Counted from the stretch's first letter, positions 1 to 14,100 are shown. The stretch is 64,000 nt of DNA from Ficedula albicollis (GCF_000247815.1 NC_021681.1:21526442-21590441), one strand, 5' to 3'. Numbers and translations are program-made. The notes: a model not told the origin generated them from the letters alone.

Positions 1-1651
1 TTTAATTTGCCATATACTTTGATCAGCACTAGGATCCAACAGTCCCAAATCACTGTTGACCCATGAACGTAAGCATTTGCTTGCAACCCACTGTTGCTTA
101 AAAAATTATCATCATTACAGTGTATGGAGACAGGCACGTTCAAATAGAAAAGCAAACAGGAAAATAAACAAAGAACTTATTCAAGCAATGGCCCGTCAGT
201 TCAAGAACTAGATTATGCTCAAATGCACACGATACAAACAATAATGAACACTAACAAGGGATGCAGACAACCCGTCTAGTGAGTCACCAATTCAGTTCTC
301 TAAATGTTCCTGATGCTCAGAGGAAAGATGTTTTAAAAGCTCAAATGCAACTCTGTTCTCATTGAGTGGCTGTTCCTTGGCAAAGAGGGAATGAGAGGAG
401 CTGTACCACTGACACCACAGGAAACACTCCTTGACCCTTTCCAGCTTATGGAGATAAACAGCAAACTTTCTAACCCTGACAAATTAACTTTAAATAAGAA
501 ACACTGGCATCAAAGTTACCATCTAAATTGCCTATTGCACAGTCAGAAATTCTTATTGAAAACATCTTTATGTATCATGAAGGCTATGAAAATTTTTGCT
601 TGAATAAGGAGAGAAGGATTGAACTCGGCATCTCTGAACTATTTCATGTTAATAAAACTCTTCATTCAGAGAAGCTCAGAGAAAGCACTAAAAGCTACAT
701 ACATTTCATGAAATAACTTCTCAGATTTGGTTCCATTAACTTCACTCAAATGCCTACTCAGCAGCCACAAGAAGTTCAGTCTTACCAGACTGAACCAAAT
801 AAAACCATGGCAACGATTTCTGGCAGACTCAGCATATCTATATAATGATATTATGCCCAGCAATTATTGACCCAAATGCGTGGTAAACTGAACCAATACC
901 TGTTCAACCTGTGATTAATATTTTTGCACAGTGAAGGATTTATGGGCAGCTTTAAGTGGGTCTCTAACTGTACACACAGTGAGCTATGTAGGTGACATAT
1001 GTAATTACAGATGTTTTTGCATCTTTTTGCAGTTGCAGACCATGCTAAAGATAGTGAAAGAAAACTCAGGTAAATACAAACCCCATGGCTTAAAAATTCT
1101 GTTAAAACAGCCAAACTTGAGTCCTTTCCTCACAGCACATTTCCCTTCATAAGGAGATCACCCTTATTTTATTACAGCCCTTTCAGTACAGCTTGGCTGT
1201 AAATAACAGCTGAAAAAAGATGTGTTCATGAAAGCAGAAGAAGGAGGAAATAAAGCAACACAGAAGGATAACATGAAAAAGGAGCTTTCCCCTCCGTGCT
1301 GCAGGAACTCGACTGCTAAGGATGAACTCCACAGCTCCTGCATGTTATTAAGAGGGTTTAAAAAGCTGATGATAGAATCATCAGAATTACCAAAAAAAAA
1401 AAATTTACAAACTTCATTTGCTTGTCTTTTAATCAAAACATGTAATCAGAAGGCCTAAGTGATGATTACCTCCTGCTTTCAGGCTGACTGGAGCAGCCTG
1501 TTGATGGGTTTCAGTCTCTCCAGTGCCAGGGAAGGTGTCCCTTCCCCACTAGGCTCATTCCCTGTCACCTGGTGTGATTCCAGAGCAGAGGACAGCAGCC
1601 AGCCACAGCCCAGGCACTCCGTGGGAGTCCAGTGAACGTGGGACCCACAGC
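1..1651. other. Unique non-coding DNA
   Basis: AT-rich, non-repetitive sequence with no open frame longer than about 90 codons and nothing that resembles a known protein. I see no tRNA, rRNA or interspersed repeat. A weak splice-site pair at 1033-1069 is listed separately. The end of the block (about 1480-1640) is more GC-rich but has no recognisable motif. Confidence 0.6.
1033..1069 (+). other. Possible 37-nt exon (splice-site pair only)
   Basis: A T-rich tract ending in ttttTGCAG (to 1032) is followed after 37 nt by the donor-like CTCAG|GTAAAT. The enclosed sequence is open in one frame (LQTMLKIVKENS) and belongs to a frame open from 931 to 1152. Splice-like pairs arise by chance in tens of kilobases of AT-rich DNA, and the peptide is not recognised, so this is only a weak candidate. 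Confidence 0.1.
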
Positions 1652-2145
1652 AAGAGAGCCACGGCTTAAGAGTGGCACCTTTATTAGCACAAACACACTC
1701 ACAACCGTTAATGCAATATTAATTATCAGGACCAGGAGATACCCAAAAACACTAGCAAAACACTAAAAATTGCCTTTGCGGGAACACAATTCATTTAGGT
1801 GATTTATGGAGTCCTTTATTGTTAGCGTCACAAGAGCTTTTTCAAAACAAGAGAAATCATTAAATCCCATAAAACACGGGCTATCGCCGCCGTTAGCTTA
1901 AGAGAGCCACGGCTTAATAGTGGCACCTTATTAGCACAAACACACTCACAACCGTTAATGCAATATTAATTATCAGGACCAGGAGATACCCAAAAACACT
2001 AGCAAAACACTAAAAATTGCCTTTGCGGGAACACAATTCATTTAGGTGATTTATGGAGTCCTTTATTGTTAGCGTCACAAGAGCTTTTTCAAAACAAGAG
2101 AAATCATTAAATCCCATAAAACACGGGCTATCGCCGCCGTTAGCT
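1652..2145 (-). repeat. 247-bp tandem direct duplication, possibly LTR-derived
   Basis: Copy 1 is 1652-1898 and copy 2 is 1900-2145. By eye they differ by one substitution (aagagtgg versus aatagtgg) and one T in a T-run near the start. Read on the minus strand, each copy contains AATAAA hexamers (inside aacaataaagg and ctaataaagg). A TATA-like ATATAAA lies just upstream of the pair on that strand (plus-strand tttatatcc near 2170-2179). This order would fit a fragment of a retroviral long terminal repeat on the minus strand. I see no TG...CA termini, target-site duplication or internal viral genes, so the LTR reading is an inference. The duplication itself is certain. Confidence 0.9.
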
Positions 2146-2184
2146 GGTAATTGATATCCTTGCTCGTGCCATTTATATCCCTAA

Positions 2185-2421
2185 ATGGAGCTGATAAAAC
2201 AAAAATTAGTAAAGCGTGCTGACGGAGAGCAGCATCCCGGAGGGAAGCAGGGGATCCGGCCCTCCTTCCCAGCAGGGATTTCTCCCCCCTTGCATCCCAC
2301 GACCCCGGGGAGCCCCGCTAGGGCCAGAAATCAGGCTGAGCCCTGGGGAACTGCTGGTGAGGAGGAGGGAGCAGGGAGGGGAGTTCATTTGCTTCTAGAG
2401 GGAGAACCTGATTATTATATA
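2185..2421. other. GC-rich flank of promoter-like region
   Basis: Base composition shifts from AT-rich to GC-rich, with runs such as ggatccggccctcc and ccacgaccccgggg. An open frame begins here and runs into the downstream poly-G, but it carries no recognisable domain, and its glycine tail is only the homopolymer. Probably the shoulder of the CpG-rich region centred at 3.4-4.3 kb. Confidence 0.4.
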
Positions 2422-2574
<153 letters not shown>

Positions 2575-2656
2575 CTTTTTAAAGGCAAATCTTTTTCTAA
2601 AAAGCTTTTATGTTGCAATTTTCTATGGATTTGGTGGTGGGTTTTTTTTTTTCCAG

Positions 2657-2684
2657 GAATCCTGCTGGGTAGAGAAAGTGCAAG
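2657..2684 (+). other. Possible 28-nt microexon between two poly-G tracts
   Basis: A long T tract ending TTCCAG (to 2656) forms a good 3' splice-site match. After 28 nt the sequence GTGCAAG|GTAAGA forms a strong 5' splice-site match. The enclosed 28 nt contain an in-frame TAG in one frame. Because it lies inside the promoter-like GC-rich domain, it could be an early non-coding exon of a plus-strand transcript. There is no protein or transcript support, and a chance match is quite possible. Confidence 0.18.
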
Positions 2685-3376
2685 GTAAGAAATAATCTTA
2701 AACCGAGGGTTGGTGGTTTTAAGCAGTTACCGAATAACAGCCAAAACATGTGCACAGTGAAAAAACTCCCAAATCCTGAGCAGTCAGGGAGAAGGAATGT
2801 ATGTTTTAGCGATGGAAATCACGCAGACGTATTAGAAATGACTCGGAAGGATGGGAGAACAGCACCGAAAATGCAAATAAATCAACTCAGATTCTATAGA
2901 AGAAAAAAAAGAAAAGCTGCTGATAACCCTGAGCAAATGCTGCTGCCTCAAAGACAGAAATAGCTCCCTTACCTTATTCCTAATCCTTGTTTGCACCTGC
3001 TCTGCAATCATAAATACTTCGAGGTGCTTAACATGGAGCTATATTGATGGCTGAATTTAAGAATTTCTTCGTACACCTCATTTACAGATTAAAAGGAGAT
3101 TTTTTTAGGATCGTCCTCCTTAGCATCCATTAGCTTCCCAAAGAATTCCCATTTTCTTGTAAAAATTAAAAATAAAAATTAAAAAAGGCAAAAAAAAAAT
3201 ACAGTTTATATACAACAGGGCACTGTAACAGATCCAAAAAACCGGGAGCGGGGGAATCTGAGAGGTGTCACTACAAACTTGGCAAGCAAAACGTATCCTC
3301 AGCAGGAAGGAGAGAGAGAAGAGAGAGAAAAAAATAAACCCTGCAAATCAAAATTCCCAGGGAGATTTTGAAGGAG
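2685..3376. other. Non-coding spacer within promoter-like domain
   Basis: Mostly AT-rich unique sequence. On the minus strand, TAAG|GTAAGG (plus-strand ccttacctta, about 2968-2977) is a donor-like match, so transcription from the CpG-rich segment could in principle go either way. No gene is recognised. Confidence 0.35.
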
Positions 3377-3396
3377 AAAAAAAAAAAAAAAAAAAA
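3377..3396 (+). repeat. Poly-A run, 20 nt
   Basis: A simple run of 20 A residues on the plus strand. There is no upstream retroposed gene sequence that would make it a retropseudogene tail. Confidence 0.9.
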
Positions 3397-3478
3397 GGGA
3401 AACAGCACCAAAACGCAGGGAGGAAAGGCGTGCGCGGAGAGCACAAATGGGCTGGCGGGGTGTCTCCCAGGCAGCCAG

Positions 3479-3518
3479 CCATCCATCCATCCATCCATCC
3501 ATCCATCCATCCATCCAT
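3479..3518 (+). repeat. (ATCC)n microsatellite
   Basis: About ten perfect tandem ATCC units lie immediately upstream of the GC-rich sequence and the 488-nt poly-G. On the minus strand this reads (GGAT)n. The short 'MDGWMDGW' frames on the minus strand come from this repeat and are not genes. Confidence 0.97.
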
Positions 3519-3544
3519 GCGCCGGCCGAGCCGAGCCCCCCGCG

Positions 3545-4033
<489 letters not shown>

Positions 4034-4077
4034 CGCGTTAAGGCTCGGGGGTTCGCGTTAAGGCTCGGGGGTTCGCG
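4034..4077 (+). repeat. 20-bp tandem doublet at edge of poly-G
   Basis: The 20-bp unit cgcgttaaggctcgggggtt occurs twice (4034-4053 and 4054-4073) and is followed by another cgcg. The units directly abut the 488-nt G run, so they may be the visible end of a longer GC-rich minisatellite. Confidence 0.9.
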
Positions 4078-4330
4078 CTGCCCCGGCCGCCGATGGATGC
4101 GGGCAGTGCCCTGCGCTCCGCTCCTGCTCCCGCGTCTCCCCCCTGCCCAGGCACCAGGGAAAACCTCAGCGAAGGTCAGACAGACGCTGCCGTCCCCGGG
4201 CTTTCAGCCACGAGGCCAAACACTGCCCAGGGACCTGCTCCCGGCTCTGGTGCTGGCAGGGCACCCAACAGGCCAGAGGTGCAGGCACACCGCCTCCCAT
4301 CCCTCACTTCCCCCTCCTGACCTGCTACAA

Positions 4331-5047
4331 ATTTCACCTGAGACTTTCCAAGACCTTTAATTATTCTATTAATGCGCACCCATAAATCTTCCAGAGCAGC
4401 ATTTCATTAGGCAAACAGCAATATACAGTCCAGGGATGTAAACACCAGCACCAGGGGCTAGAGACGGAGCAAATCTCACACTGAAGCCATGGCAAAAGCT
4501 AAATCAGAATTGGACAGTCTTGTTTTCCAGAGCTTTTCTAGAGAAGTTATTCTATGATTTTTTAATTTTTTTTGTTTTAATTTAACAACAAGTTCCCTGA
4601 GAACAAATTGTGCCAGTAGATCACCAGGTACTAGAGCAAGCCTCAGTTTACAGGACCATAGAGCCCTTTACAAGCTTGCACTCAGAATAGAGAGGGAAAA
4701 CAAAATAAAAAGTTCACACGCATCTTAGCTACTAGTGGTTAGTAGCCATTCATTTGCATATTTCAGCAAATGAAAAGCAGGCGTTTAGGGTGTTTTTTCT
4801 CCTTGGCAAATTGAGAATCACAAAATGGCACCCTGAGCGATGGAGACAAAATATGGGTCCATCCAACCAGGGCAGGAAACCAAGCTCACCTGGGCGGTCA
4901 CACAAGTACTGTACAGGCAGTGGGATTCATAACTTGTTTTATCCCTCACAAGGTGAATGGAAGAAGTTATCAGAGATTTGCAAGCAGATGGGTGTGGGAA
5001 AACTTCAAGGGGAAGTATGAGATTCAAAACAGGTCTTAAGTATGGGG
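4331..5047. other. Unique non-coding DNA
   Basis: AT-rich sequence downstream of the CpG-rich segment. I see no gene or interspersed repeat. It includes a T-rich stretch near 4555-4580. Confidence 0.5.
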
Positions 5048-5166
5048 GCAAAGGAGGCAGAGACAAGGAGAGGGGAAGGCAAGAGATGCAATGAGGTCTT
5101 CCTAGGTGCAGAGGAGGCAGAGACAAGGAGGGGCGAAGGCAAGAGATGCAATGAGGTCTTCCTAGG
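5048..5166 (+). repeat. 60-bp tandem direct duplication
   Basis: Copies at 5048-5107 and 5108-5166 are purine-rich (gaggcagagacaaggag) and differ by about three substitutions. The period is exactly 60, so a short frame stays open across both copies, but nothing else suggests coding. Confidence 0.93.
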
Positions 5167-8100
5167 CAAAGTGGAAGGGTGGGAAGAAACAGAGGCAAAG
5201 GTAAACTCTTTAGGGCTTCCTCAACTGGAAAATATGTCCTTGTGAAGGACTATTTCACACACTATTTCCCAGCGAGGAAATCAAAATCACTTCCCAGCAA
5301 CGGCCTATGGTTGAATTTTGAGGGGTGAAGGTGAAGGGTATTAAATTCAAACCCATTTTTTCCAACAAAACAAAAAAAGATCCTTAAAATCAAAGATTAA
5401 TTTAAGGCTGAGTCCAGGAAAGATTCTTCACAATTCTTGTATGAGACACACATGTTTACAGTAAAAGGTAAACACCACACCTGAGAAATCAGTGCCAGTG
5501 GAAGAACAGTTTCATTCCTTAATGGCCAAGTTGGATGCAGAGCCATCTGGAAATCCTGTAGAGATTCCAAAGACAGCACCTGTTTGTCAAACAAGATGCA
5601 GCTTTGAAGTCCTCAGGTAGTGTGACTAACAGGGTTCCAACCCAAAATGCTTTTCCCAAAGTCCAGTGCATGAAAATATTTGGTTTGTTTCTGTTTTCAA
5701 ATTAAACAAGACCCTGATTTATCCTCTGGAGCAATGTTTGTGACTTTGGAATATGCAGTCTCATCTTTAGCTGCTGCTGAACGGCTACGACAGCAAGGGC
5801 AGATGTTCCCATCTGCCATGTGGCACTGGGTTGAGCAGAACAAACCCAAAAATGGGCTGGCAGATGCAGCACCTCTACTACACCTCCGAGGGTCTCTGGG
5901 AAAGGCAGCCCCTTTCCCACATGTGCACCACAAACATAGGTGGGCACATTTTCCCACATGCTTGGGTGAAGCCATGGATGCTGTGAGGAGAGAGGACTCC
6001 AGAGAGAAAGGACAGAGCTGGGAGCAGCTGTTCCTACAGCACAGTACCTGCTGCAGCATGGGATTTTCAGCTGGGAATCTGTGCAGTTGTTTCAGCTTGG
6101 GAAAATCAGCCATCAGCCCTTCACCTTCAGTCCCAGCACGGGGCAGACACAAAGGGGACAGGAAGGCAGGTGTAGGGGAGAGCTCTGTGCCTGGAGAAGG
6201 CAAGTCAGATATTTCTGAGGTGATCGTTAATTTGGCATTCCCATCTTGAGAAGCAGATTTAACCTTCTGGCCAATAAATTATCCAATAATCCCCACCACT
6301 GCAATGCCTGAATTCCTTAAGAGCTTTAAACTGGGCATCCAGATGATGAAGTTCACAAAGTCTCTGTGTAAGGCTGGCGGCTGCAGGCTCGCTCAGGTTC
6401 TGCAACGTGTGGAATCTCAAATGTAACACGGCCTCACATATCAGTTCTACCTTTGAGGATGAGGGTGATTTGTCAGGATTAGCCTCAGGGGTATCTCTAA
6501 TACTTTCCCTTTACTTGCAGTGATTAAACAGGATTGAAAACATATTCCAGTCTCTTCTAACTCCTACATCTTTTGCTGGGGATTTATATGGAAGGGAAGA
6601 TGCTGTAAGGCAGCAAGTACCTAATACATCTCCCAAGGACAACATAAAGTCACTTTATTAATACAAGTTTACCCTTCCCCAGCTTGTAATAGTAGTTCTT
6701 TGTTACCATATGGGTCTTGCCACATTAACACTCAACCAGAACCACCCCACCAAAATTTATGAAGAATAATGGAAAATAATTCTGTGGTTTACTGACCAAA
6801 AGTAAAAAGTGAAGACTTCCACACTTAATGTAATCATCTCTGCTTCTGTGAGACAGAGGAAATGAAGGTGCCCTAAACATGACAAACAGAAAATGATATG
6901 TACAAAAATAGGGGAAGAGAACTGCATAATAAAGCTGTCTTTTGTGACTGTCCAAGGGAGACTGAAAAGGCTGAAAATGAATTGCAGAAAGGATGACTTT
7001 GAAGAGAAATTGTCAGCTTGCTTAGCTCCAAAATTCACATCCTCATTCACAACCTTTAGACAAAAGGCAAAGTGAAGATGCCCAGGAGTTTTGAGGCAGA
7101 GGATAAGACCTTTATATTTTCTTTTTGGATTAATTACTTATTCATTACATGATTATAACTTAAAGTTTCATAATAGCAGGAGTTACATCAATTAGATGTA
7201 TGTAAGTGTGAATATTAAATATCAATAAGTTATTGGCAAATATAGTGAATGAAGTACAACTTCATACTTTGAATTCTGTGAAAATGTTTTTATTTTCTAG
7301 CATTCTGGGCAGCTGAAGGCCTCCTGACAGTAAATTATGGAAAAGTGAAGGAACTTAACTCAGAAACAATGCTCAACAGTTTCTTGATGTGCTTTAACTT
7401 TAGTTTTCATTTTCCCCTTTTTTTTTTTCTTTTGACTATAAACATTTATTTCATCTTCTTTGAGTAATCCATACTAATCTCTAAAACAAATTTTATGATG
7501 ATTCTGGTAGAAGCAAGTGCAATTCCAAAGATATTCCATTGTTTTTTTCCCTTGAATGGAATCACTAGGGTAATATAATAGATGAAATACTTAGGTGTTA
7601 AAATTTCAAGAAATTTATATATTACTAGAGCAGAAAATTAAAAATCTTATTTGAATTATTTTAACCCATTCTGAGATTATTTTTAATATCAAAGCAGATA
7701 TTGTCAAGAGTTAAATAAACCTCTTGAGCAACCTTACAGAGAACTTCAAATAGCCACTGACATATTGTTCTATTAATATAATGGAATACATTGGGCATAC
7801 TATAAAAAGATGCTTCTGTATTTAGTGGCCACTGTTTTAACAGCATGAGAACATTTTCTTCCTTCTGTAGGTGTGAAGGGGCCTTTACTGAATACTAGGG
7901 AAATAATAAATGGAAGCATTAAAATGAAGAAGTTGCAAATATTCTAGTGCTGGGATCCTGGGGCTTCCTTCCTGGAGCTTTGTCTTTTTTACCTTAATTC
8001 ACTGATCTAGCAATTAGCTTTATTTCCCATATAAGTATTAGGGTTCAAAGTGGACACATTCACATACGAGATATAACTCTTTAGACTCATGCAACTCATA

Positions 8101-11100
8101 ATCATATTAAACAAAAATATTGTTCTTAGGTCAACTGTGTCACAAAGTTAAATTTCCATCTGAAATTGTAGGTATAGTAAGGGGAAAAAAAAGAAAAAGG
8201 CTTCTTGTGGGCCTGATTTGCTTCCTATGTAATCAGGACTGTGCAGTTTCCCACTACAGGTTTCAGGCATTGAATCCAGATATCCAGAAACAAACCTCAC
8301 AGATTCATATTTTGCCAGCAAGGCAAATAGACACTCCAGGGGATTTTAAAAAGCTGATAATTTTGATCCAGTTTCCATCATGATTTTCCTGATTCCATCA
8401 GGCACCTCTGTACCCAGACACAGTTTCCTGAGTAGTCCCAGTCAGCACTAATCATTAACAATCCAAACATCAAAATAAGACCCTAGGTTTTTACTCTTAT
8501 ATTTCAATACATTTACATTTGGTGCAACACTTAAATATGCTCTTATCTGACAAATCCCTAGGAGAACAGCTTGACACCATGAGTGTTCAAGCAGGGGGCG
8601 TGAGCCTGTGAGGTGTTGGTGATTTCCCCATCTGGTTCTCACAAAGGACTCAAGTTTGTTAATAAACAAACTTAAATCAAGGCCAAATTTGACCTCACTC
8701 AAAATAAATCTTCCTTTGCATTGTGAGTTTTAAATCACATATCTTAAAACTCAGTAGCTAAGCTTTGTCCCCTTCTTCATTTATGATGAGAGTTCTGCTG
8801 CCCATTAGTGACTACAACATGGAATAAAGGTATTCCAAAACCATACGAGAACTCATGGGTAGAAAACTCTGGTTTTCTACATCTGCATGTCTTGTCACAC
8901 ATCCAAACTCTATCTGGAATTAAGCACATGGGTAAATCATACAGATCCAAGTAAATTTCAATCAGTGTTATAACCCCAGACACAAATTTGATGTAACTTC
9001 TAGGGAGGTAGTTTTTGAGGACTCTAATTGTGACTACTGAAATAGCTTAGTACTCTCCTGTAATAAAGTAGTGCTATTACTTAAAAATGGAAAAAAAAAG
9101 GTGATCCTAAAAATTCAGTCACCCTGACAGGAAATAGATGAAGCCCCAGTAATTATGCAACCAGTTTTAAAGATCACCAGTACAGTTTGTGTGTAGAACA
9201 GAGCATTAAAACCAAAGCATGAAATAACTACCAGAGTTGAAAATATTATTCAACATTCTTTGGTCTTTTCCCACTTTCTCAAACGTTTTTGGTTGTCAAG
9301 AGTCTGATTTCCATATCTGAGACTACGAGGCCTACTGGATGTAAAGGAGTCGTGATTATCCTTAAAGTGCATCTGACATCACTATTAATGCTTTAAACTT
9401 GCTACCAGTGCATTTTTGCAGTTTCATCCTTTTAGCAGAACTGACACGTATAAAAGCTTTGAAAACTCCCAAGTATTAATCTCCAAAAGCATATGTGTAG
9501 TGATTACTTAACCAATGGGATGGTTATTTCGGTTCCTCTACAAGTTGGCTCAGCAACAGTACAATATTAATAATGCCTGAGCTTATACTTTTACAACCTG
9601 TTCTCCATTTCTCCCATCTGTCGATAGACTAAAATTATGTTTACAGAATCACTCATTTTCTAACCTTTTTTTAATTCATCCACGACAACTCACAGCCTTT
9701 TATTTTTCCCTACAGTGACTACTAAACCCCAAAGTTTGAGACAGATTTCAGTTTTTAGAGCTGTTGATATTATTGTGAAGTAGCTCCATCAATTTGAAAA
9801 GTGTTGTTTATGTTTCATCCTGTAACGAATGAGAAAAGCATTTTCCTCTCAATTACTACTCCAATTAAATATATACCTCTAGTTTAGTTCCCTATCTTTC
9901 TCACCAAACTACAGCTTGAGGCTGTTAGAATGTTAGTAGGTATATGTACATAAAAACCCACAATATTTGATGGGGGAAACACAGCCAGTGGTGACTAGCA
10001 CTGCCAACCTGAATCCTCAGGGCTTCTCAAGGGGACAACAGGAAATAATTGCAGTGTTGGGTGCTACCCACTAATTTTGCACAATCAGCCAGTTTCAGTT
10101 TCACCCTCCCAAACACTGAGTCTCCAAGGTCCCAGACCAGGAAGTTTTGCACAGAAATCACTCCAATGTTACTATTTTACACATTGATATTTTTTTGATA
10201 GTCAGAATCAGGGAAATGGAGAAGTCCACTCTCCTCAAGACCCTGCAGCCTGCATGCAGCAGGGAGATGTTTTCACATAAAAATTAAATCTCCACAAACA
10301 GCTCTTGGAGCTACAACTTAGGCCACTGTTTTCACTCTCATTCAATAGGCTTTCCAGAGTAAACAGTGGTTTAAAATTTGTTCAAGGACCTCAAGGTTTG
10401 GCCCCAAATCAATGTGTACACAGATGACTTCATTTACGACTGTTTTTATACCAGATTTAATGTCAACAGCCTAACAGCGCGTTGGTTTTCGTTTATAGGA
10501 TTTATTAATTTTTATCTAATGAACAATTTCACAAGGCAATTTAGATGATTACAAGTGTGAAATGTTTGCAATGAGGACTAGATCTTGCCAGCCTTGTTTG
10601 CCTGTAGTGCCACTTACATCAAAAGTAATTGAAAACAATTGTACATGAGAAACACCAAAACAAACAAGTTAAAAAGGTCTCCATGAGCAAAGGAAGCAGA
10701 GAGGACATTTCAGTCAATTCTGATCTGTGTGTTGCCTCCATAGAGGCAAGTAGAGCTGAACTGACTGGATAGATGGATTTACAGGAACAAGAATGGCACA
10801 ATGATGTGAGGATCACACCTTTGGGTAAGAGCTGCCAATGTGTTGATTTGGCCTCAACAGATTCTCCTTATGACAAACTCCCCGCTGATCACAGTAGGAA
10901 CAGAATGAGGTCAAAGTTAGACATCTTAAAATCTCACCTTGTCCCTTCAAAAAATTTGAAAACTGAAGCAAGGGAACATCTCTTTAGTTACATACTATAA
11001 TGAACCAAACAGTTCATTATTTACCAAAATGATCATGTGCTGAGTAATGTTTGTTGGGGATCTTTATTATTATTTTTGATAGTTGCTTTGTCCTTCTGAT

Positions 11101-14100
11101 CTTGGGATTATACTACAAAGCTGCCCATTTATAATTAATTGCATTTTTGAGATATTTTTTGCTTAGGCGGCTGGAATCTTCCCAGCAACAGTGCCCAAAA
11201 AACAATTACCAGTATCCTGTTCAGTTTGCTTCCAACTCTCCTTCATCCTCCACCCAGCAATAATTATATTTCTTCTCTGTGTTTCAGAAAACAGAGATTG
11301 TTTGCCATAAAATTAACTTGACGTGATTCAAAAGGAAATGCAAAGCATTTTATAAGGAGTCAGAGAGAGGGAGCTGCAATTGTGAGCAGAGGATGGGGAA
11401 GACTTGTGCTTTCAGCCAGTGGAAGCTTCATCACAAATTAAGTTTTGTTTTCTTTACTTGCTGCAGCACAACGACAGCTTTGACAGACATATGGGTTGTT
11501 TGGAATCATAAAGGCTTTTTAATTTAAAGTGCTTCAGGAATATATCTAGCTGCAGTGTATGACGTAGGCAATTTTTATTTAGCTGTATTCTGCTAAATGT
11601 AGTTTGTAATTGGAACACCTTTCAGCCCAGGCATAGGAAAATCTGTTCCACTCTCCTGCATTGCTGAGCTGCTCCTCCAGCAGGGTCCTACCTAGGCCAT
11701 GCATTCAAACACTACACATTATTCTCATTTATTTTGATGGGAACTGGAAGGTACTTGAAGCTGTCCCATCCCTGAGCAGACAACCAAAACCACAAGGTCT
11801 TTATGTCACTTGAGCCTTCTTTCCAAAAGAAAGAATTGATAAGGCCTCTCTGAGCTGTTGATTTTCAGGTTTTGTCTTGTTGCAAGGGTGTGGTTTAAGG
11901 TCAGTTATTATGCTGTAAGGCTCTTCTTTAAAATACCATGTTTTGTCATCAAGGAGCTGGTGATTGTACTTGTTATCCTCATTATACCGTTTGCTTAATC
12001 TAAAAATATATGGTTGTGGTTCTTTGCTTTTTTAATGTCAGACCTGTATGGTTTGAGACAGAACCTGATTACAATTACACTGTATAAGATCCAGAATAAA
12101 GCCATTTGCTTTGATGGAATTCTACTACACGACACAAACATGGCTCAGATGAGGCTGTGGCTGATTGTGGGACCTTCAAACCAAATGATGCTTTCTGGCT
12201 CCTGCATTATCACTGCCATAAAGATGTTGCAGCTCCAAGCTCTATTAGCTCAGGATGCAGAAACCACCCCATACTGCAAATAAGAGATGTGAAAAGACAA
12301 GGCTTGTGAAGAGCTACTTACTGATAACTAAACCAGAAAAGAGCTTGGGTTTCCTTTGCCCAAGCCTTACAGGTTCTTCCAGTAGGATATAACACAAATG
12401 AAGTAATTCCCAAAGACAACCGAATGTCCAGGAAAAATCAAGGTAGAAACGAGGCTGTGTTTTCCACTAACTTGGCCACAGGTTTCTTCTTCACAATCTT
12501 ACAGACTAAGCACTGGCCCACCTTCTATCAGTCCTTCATATCCACCTCTCATCATCAACCCTGTGATGCCCCCTTACAGCCACAGTTTGATTACAGGTGT
12601 AGTAAATAATGACCCCAACCATCCTAACAATCTCTTATTGCTGTGTTGAGGGGCAGGTCTTGTAAGATATCCTGGCATTTTTAGTGCTTGAAGAGTTTTT
12701 ACATGCTCACTGTTAACAGCTTTGATTAAAGAGCTCACACAGTACATCCTCTAAAGGGTCAACCAGAAGTTTATCCTTGAGCTATTGTGTTCTCTGGAAA
12801 AATCCCTTTGAGAGCTGGTGCTACCTGGTATAGGGTGAAGGAACACCTGCCTTATACAGACCTCAGCATCAAAGACTTTATTCTCAGTGAATTAACACTA
12901 TATTAGGAAGGAGAGACAAAAAAAGACAGAAAAGGCTCATCTATAAGAACATTAGACCCAGCAGAGACAGGTCAGATTAAAAAGGAACTCTGAGAATGAA
13001 ACACAAGCTACACTCTGACTTTTCTTTGAAAATTTAAAAATATCTTCTGCATGAACGATTCTCCTGGGTATCAGCTTCAGAAGTAACTTAAAGAAAATTC
13101 TCGTGTCATTTGTGGCTGATGTAATGTAAGAATCCTTTCTTACAGTCTTTCAGTAAGATACAGGGGAAAAAACTGGACTCCCACTCACAGACAGATTTTT
13201 TTTTTTCCCTCTTTGCACACTTGTCAAAGAATATGTCTTTTCCTCTTCAAATAGCAAGAGCCTATTCACAGAAATCCTGTGAAGAGGGCCTCCATTTCTC
13301 CTTCAGTGGAACACAGGCAATTTCAGGAGTGTTTCAAAAGATTTATTAATAAGAAGTTATAAACAGTAAGTTTGGATAAACACAGTAAAATCACTACTAT
13401 TAATTCTGTAAGAACTGGGGGGCGGGGGTCATACATCATTAGGTATTTTCCCAGCACTTGATTATTTTCTTTTCTCCCCATTAACAAAACTGCATAGATT
13501 GGCCTCGAAATTCTGGGTTTTAATTGAACCTGCATCCAAAGGGAAAAGACCAGATGATCCTGGCAAGCTTCTGCAGCGCCTCTGAGCTCATTTGTTCCCC
13601 GGATTGTGCTGCAGATTATTTTATTTTTTAAAAATTTATTATAAAATACCCAACAAGTACTTCTGCCAGGGCATGGTTCACATTTTTCTCCTTAAGAAAC
13701 CTTTATATACATCTGAGCTCTGCTAACTCAGAAAGATAGCCTGCTGTTTTCACTCAGCCAAAAATTGCTGAACGTCAGAGATACAGCAGGAAGAACATTT
13801 TGCTGCTTCTGTCACTCCCAACAAAATCTCTAACATTTTGTTTTATTTAATGGCTTCACTTTTCATAAGATGATTCAAACCCCTATAGGGGACCTACATT
13901 AGTCTGCTGACATTTTTCTGCTGGTGTAATTATTACGTCCTTCTACAGTCTGCTTTTCATCTGCACAAAATTTCTTCCTGGCACAGAAGAGTTTAGTTAA
14001 AGACCTCAAAGTAGAGAACTAGAGAAGTCAGAATAGCTGTTCAGCATAAGGTAAGGTGGAGGGCAACTTATTTGGTACAACTGTGCCTGTACTGGGATGC

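Noticed and set aside
5680..6249. 189-codon plus-strand frame, the longest not caused by homopolymers or simple repeats
   Set aside because: It overlaps a similar-sized frame on the minus strand, has no domain or splice context, and does not resemble any family I know.
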